Of a stretch of 8,414 nucleotides of DNA, positions 5,817 to 8,414 are shown piece after piece. Each line of letters begins with the position of its first letter. Within the stretch, counting starts at the first letter, position 1. Source of the stretch: Methylovulum sp. Its GTDB lineage: Bacteria > Pseudomonadota > Gammaproteobacteria > Methylococcales > Methylomonadaceae. The position numbers were made by a program, and so were the translations under genes. The stretch is from contig JAQTNZ010000080.1 of the NCBI GenBank assembly GCA_028713595.1, positions 1-8,414 on the forward strand, in the 5' to 3' direction. A model generated the notes under the pieces. The model was not told where the DNA came from and made no database searches. It was given only the letters and a program-made list of their open reading frames with translations.

Positions 5817-6713
5817 TTAACGGTCACGCTCAATAATATACAGCGACAAATCCCTCAGCAAGTCGGCTTCACTGCCGAAGGCGCTTAAGTTTGCCAAAGC
5901 CAGCTCATGCAGCTCACGCGCTTTTTGTTTCGCACCCGCCATACCCAACAAGGCCGGATAGGTGGGCTTGTTGTTGTCCTTGTCTTTGCCTTGGGTTTTG
6001 CCCAAGGTGGCGGTGTCGCTTTCCTCATCAAGAATGTCATCCTTAACCTGAAACGACAAACCGATACATTTAGCATAGTGGTCAAGCTGGGTCGCCACCG
6101 CCGGGTCAAGCGCCGGTTTTGCTAGCGTCGCCAAATTGACGCTGGCGCGGATCAGCGCGCCGGTCTTATGGATGTGCATGTTTTCCAGCTCGGGCAGGCT
6201 TAAAGACATGCCGACCGCCGCCAAATCTATCGCCTGCCCGCCGACCATGCCTTGTGAGCCACTGGCTTTTGCCAAGGCGGCGATCATTTTCAATCGGCTG
6301 GCGGCATCGGCACTAAGGCTAGGGTCGTGGGCGAGGATTTCAAAGGCCAAGGCTTGCAAGGCATCACCGGCCAAAATGGCGGTCGCCTCATCAAAAGCGA
6401 CATGGCATGTGGGTTTGCCGCGCCGTAAATCATCATCGTCCATCGCCGGTAAGTCGTCATGGATTAAGGAATAGACGTGGATAAACTCAACCGCACACGC
6501 CAAGCCATCCAGCGTTTCTGGCGGCAGCCCTAAGGTTTTTCCGGTACAGTAGGTGAGCAGCGGACGGGTGCGTTTACCACCGTCCAGGACACTGTAGCGC
6601 ATCGCCTGATGCAGTTTTTGCGGCAAAATGTCCGCTCTAGGCAAGCGTTGCTCGAGCGCGTGTTCGACACGATGTTGGCAAAAACTAAGATATTCTTTTA
6701 ACGCTTGGCTCAT
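5817..6713 (-). CDS. ispA: Farnesyl diphosphate synthase (polyprenyl synthetase)
   Basis: This cytoplasmic enzyme of 298 residues is a normal length for bacterial IspA. It condenses isopentenyl diphosphate with dimethylallyl and geranyl diphosphate to make farnesyl diphosphate, the precursor of undecaprenyl carrier lipids, quinone side chains and other isoprenoids. Visible motifs are DGGKRTRP (44-51); the first Asp-rich motif [15 protein letters not shown] (86-100), preceded by [19 protein letters not shown] (183-191); and the second Asp-rich motif [10 protein letters not shown] (221-230), followed by [16 protein letters not shown]. All catalytic Asp residues are present. The start at 6713 lies inside the end of xseB (29-base overlap) and has GGAG 10 bases upstream. 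The xseB-ispA pair is common in Gammaproteobacteria, often followed by dxs; dxs is absent here and the pilus operon follows instead. Confidence 0.97.
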   Translation of the reverse strand: MSQALKEYLSFCQHRVEHALEQRLPRADILPQKLHQAMRYSVLDGGKRTRPLLTYCTGKTLGLPPETLDGLACAVEFIHVYSLIHDDLPAMDDDDLRRGKPTCHVAFDEATAILAGDALQALAFEILAHDPSLSADAASRLKMIAALAKASGSQGMVGGQAIDLAAVGMSLSLPELENMHIHKTGALIRASVNLATLAKPALDPAVATQLDHYAKCIGLSFQVKDDILDEESDTATLGKTQGKDKDNNKPTYPALLGMAGAKQKARELHELALANLSAFGSEADLLRDLSLYIIERDR

Positions 6714-6939
6714 CAGTAAAGGGCTCCAGGGAGTGAGTGCCGTTTTTTTCCAGCAAAATCTGGACTTTTTGTTCGGCTTCTTGCAAGGCTTGTTGGCAGG
6801 TGCGGGTCAGGCCGACACCGCGCTCAAATGACTTTAACGACTCTTCCAAGGATATGTCGCCTTGTTCCAGCCGGTTGACCAATTGCTCAAGCTCGGCAAG
6901 CGCATCTTCAAAAAGGGTGGCAGATTTTTTTTTCGGCAT
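6685..6939 (-). CDS. xseB: Exodeoxyribonuclease VII small subunit
   Basis: This 84-residue protein has the standard XseB length and layout. It begins [20 protein letters not shown], followed by [15 protein letters not shown] and [26 protein letters not shown]. These two helices give the coiled hairpin that binds the large subunit XseA. The complex degrades single-stranded DNA in both directions to short oligonucleotides. The large subunit is not in this window. The start has no good Shine-Dalgarno sequence and codons 3-5 form an A9 run (6925-6933). A TATAAT box sits about 33 bases upstream. Its 3' end overlaps ispA by 29 bases in another frame, so the two are probably co-transcribed and coupled. 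Confidence 0.95.
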   Translation of the reverse strand: MPKKKSATLFEDALAELEQLVNRLEQGDISLEESLKSFERGVGLTRTCQQALQEAEQKVQILLEKNGTHSLEPFTDEPSVKRIS

Positions 6940-6971
6940 GTAACGGGAAGTTAAAAAGTGTAAGCGGCGGT

Positions 6972-7002
6972 ATTATATCTGAAACGGGCGGCGTATGGGC
7001 AA
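6972..7002 (-). promoter_or_regulatory. Probable promoter of xseB-ispA
   Basis: On the minus strand a perfect -10 TATAAT (6972-6977) lies 32 bases before the xseB ATG. A -35-like TTGCCC (6997-7002) stands 19 bases further upstream, a spacer slightly longer than ideal. Transcription would start near 6965, giving a leader of about 25 bases. The box lies in the 139-base gap between def and xseB, the expected place for a new transcription unit. Confidence 0.55.
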
Positions 7003-7078
7003 GCCCTGTATCGGGAAGGGATCAACGGCGTGCCGGACGGTTTTTTTTGATGGGCGTACCTGCCAAAGACAAGCACAC

Positions 7079-7618
7079 CTACCCCGCCGACACGGCGATA
7101 CGCTTAAAAAACTCGCTTTCGGCAACGATATCCAGCGTGGTTTCAACCCTATCCAGATAGACCTTGCCTTCCAGATGGTCAAATTCATGCTGGAACACCC
7201 GTGCGGCGAAACCTGCCAACGGCAGGCTGACGGCTTCGCCTTCGGGGCTGGTGTAGTGCGTGACAATGTTCAGGTAACGCGGCACTAGGGCGCGTATTGA
7301 GGGTATGCTCAGACAGCCTTCCCAGCCTTTTTCCTGTTGCTCCGAAACGATGTCATAACGGGGGTTAATCATCACGGTCGGCGCCAGCAAAGGCGCGTAA
7401 GGGTAACGGGTGGTGGGGCGGGAGGCGACAATAATAATCCGCTGGCTGTAACCCATTTGCGGGGCGGCCAGCCCCACGCCTTGGCTATTGGCCAGCGTGC
7501 CCTGCATGGCGGCGATCAGCTCACGGGTGGCGGGCGCGTGGATGTCGGCGACAGGTTCGGCGACCTGCCGCAAAATGTCCGCGCCCAATTGGGCAATGTC
7601 ACAGCTGTTAGCCATCAT
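7079..7618 (-). CDS. def: Peptide deformylase
   Basis: This 179-residue protein contains all three signature motifs of peptide deformylase: GVGLAAPQ (47-54), EGCLS (100-104) and HEFDH (144-148). Cys102, His144 and His148 are the expected metal ligands and Glu145 the catalytic residue, so the protein should be active. It removes the formyl group from N-terminal formylmethionine of nascent proteins in the cytoplasm. Between motifs 1 and 2 it has a Pro- and Tyr-rich loop (about 68-81) that is longer than in the short E. coli type. The ATG at 7618 shares a base with the ppk1 stop (TAATG). A second ATG at 7615 is 7 bases from a weak AGG and may be the real start. The gene is not next to fmt, its common partner, so it may be one of several def copies in the genome. 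Confidence 0.96.
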   Translation of the reverse strand: MMANSCDIAQLGADILRQVAEPVADIHAPATRELIAAMQGTLANSQGVGLAAPQMGYSQRIIIVASRPTTRYPYAPLLAPTVMINPRYDIVSEQQEKGWEGCLSIPSIRALVPRYLNIVTHYTSPEGEAVSLPLAGFAARVFQHEFDHLEGKVYLDRVETTLDIVAESEFFKRIAVSAG

Positions 7619-8414
7619 TACGCCTGCGCTTCGTTTAATAACAAGGTTTGCGCCTGTACAGAAACTTCATCGGCGTTACGCGCCGATTGGCGGTAACTGC
7701 CATCGGCCTGCAAGAACCACACTTGGGAATTGTCCTGTAAGTAGAGATTGAGTTCATGCACTATCCGCGCCGCCAATTTTTTACTTTCAATCGGAAAACA
7801 CACTTCCACGCGCTTAAACATGTTGCGGCTCATCAAATCGGCGCTGGAGGCATAGACTTCCTGATGGCCGTCATTGGCAAACACATAAATCCGCGCATGT
7901 TCCAAAAAGCGGCCAATGACCGCACGGACTTCGATATTGTCGGAAACGCCCGGAATACCCGGACGCAAGCAGCAGACACCGCGCACGATCAGCTTGATCT
8001 CCACCCCGGCTTGCGAGGCGCGGTACAGGGCTTTAATGAGTTGCTCCTCAACCACGGCATTGACTTGGATGATGATTTTGGCGGCCTTGCCCGCTTGGGC
8101 GTGGTGGCTCTCGCGGTCTATTTTTTCCAGCAAACCTTTGTGCAAGGAAAACGGCGATTGCAGCAATTTGTTAAGCTTAATCACTTTGCCTAGGCTGGTC
8201 AATTGGGCAAACACCCGCCGGACATCTTCGCCCAATTCCTTGTCACAGGAAAATAGGCCGTAGTCCGTGTAGATTTGCGCGGTGCGGGGATGGTAATTGC
8301 CCGTACCCAGATGTACATAATTGCGCAATTGCTTGTCTTCACGGCGCAGCACCAAGCACATTTTCGCATGGGTTTTATAACCGACCACGCCATACACGAC
8401 ATGCACCGCCGCTT
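7618..8414 (-). CDS. ppk1: Polyphosphate kinase 1, C-terminal part (5' end off the edge)
   Basis: About 264 residues are visible; the gene enters at the high-coordinate edge, and the GTG at 8406 is internal rather than a start. The visible part covers the two C-terminal phospholipase-D-like domains of PPK1. It includes VVGYKTHAKMCLVLRRED, whose His in HAKM matches the autophosphorylated E. coli His435, then YVHLGTGNYHPRTAQIYTDYGL, and RGVCCLRPGIPGVSDNIEV. RFLEHARIYVFAN contains the equivalent of E. coli His592. The region after EVCFPIESKKL is a C-terminal tail of about 60 residues. PPK1 reversibly makes inorganic polyphosphate from ATP; it is usually membrane-associated and acts in stress survival and, in several bacteria, motility. 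The stop overlaps the def start by one base, suggesting co-transcription. Confidence 0.96.
   Translation of the reverse strand, partial: AAVHVVYGVVGYKTHAKMCLVLRREDKQLRNYVHLGTGNYHPRTAQIYTDYGLFSCDKELGEDVRRVFAQLTSLGKVIKLNKLLQSPFSLHKGLLEKIDRESHHAQAGKAAKIIIQVNAVVEEQLIKALYRASQAGVEIKLIVRGVCCLRPGIPGVSDNIEVRAVIGRFLEHARIYVFANDGHQEVYASSADLMSRNMFKRVEVCFPIESKKLAARIVHELNLYLQDNSQVWFLQADGSYRQSARNADEVSVQAQTLLLNEAQA

Noticed and set aside
7028..7048. Plus-strand GC-rich stretch followed by T8, terminator-like
   Set aside because: The best stem is 3 bp and there is no plus-strand gene to terminate; on the minus strand there is no T run after it.
7756..8193. Plus-strand ORF of 145 codons
   Set aside because: Shadow of ppk1, whose minus-strand frame carries the conserved histidine and PLD-like motifs.

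Overview
The window is a densely packed bacterial chromosome segment in which every convincing gene lies on the minus strand. Read in the direction of transcription (high to low coordinates), it has two blocks. The first is housekeeping: the 3' end of polyphosphate kinase (ppk1), peptide deformylase (def), the exonuclease VII small subunit (xseB) and farnesyl diphosphate synthase (ispA). The second is a type IV pilus minor-pilin operon: a FimT/GspH-type pseudopilin, PilV, PilW, PilX, and the large tip adhesin PilY1, which runs off the low-coordinate edge. The gene content, the xseB-ispA pair and the FimT-PilV-PilW-PilX-PilY1 order suggest a gammaproteobacterium of moderate GC content. The style of the proteins would fit an environmental lineage such as Methylococcales, but that placement is an impression, not a demonstrated result.

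Housekeeping block (about 5817-8414): ppk1 and def share one base (stop TAA into start ATG), and xseB and ispA overlap by 29 bases, so both pairs look translationally coupled. A perfect TATAAT box lies about 30 bases upstream of xseB, so xseB-ispA probably has its own promoter. A stem-loop just after the ispA stop, followed by a 355-base gap that is partly AT-rich, separates this block from the pilus genes.

Pilus block (1-5461, with a candidate promoter region in 5462-5700): the minor pilins overlap by 1 to 4 bases from fimT through pilX. After pilX there is a 105-base gap holding a perfect 7-bp stem-loop, and then pilY1, which has its own strong GGAGG ribosome-binding site. PilV, PilW, PilX and FimT carry class III prepilin leaders, while PilY1 carries a Sec signal peptide. 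By family knowledge these proteins form the priming and tip complex of the type IV pilus, with PilY1 acting in adhesion, retraction control or surface sensing. The visible 993 residues of PilY1 lack most of the C-terminal beta-propeller domain. They contain six Asp/Asn-rich calcium-loop-like motifs and 17 cysteines after the signal peptide.

I found no tRNA, rRNA, insertion sequence, CRISPR array, phage gene or defence system. The most notable signals are G8 and G7 homopolymers inside pilY1, the cluster of calcium-loop motifs in PilY1 with a similar loop in PilV, a GRTR tail motif in FimT that resembles the DNA-binding motif described for competence FimT, and a long untranslated leader before fimT that contains a possible 28-codon ORF. 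I did not find evidence of a wholly new system.
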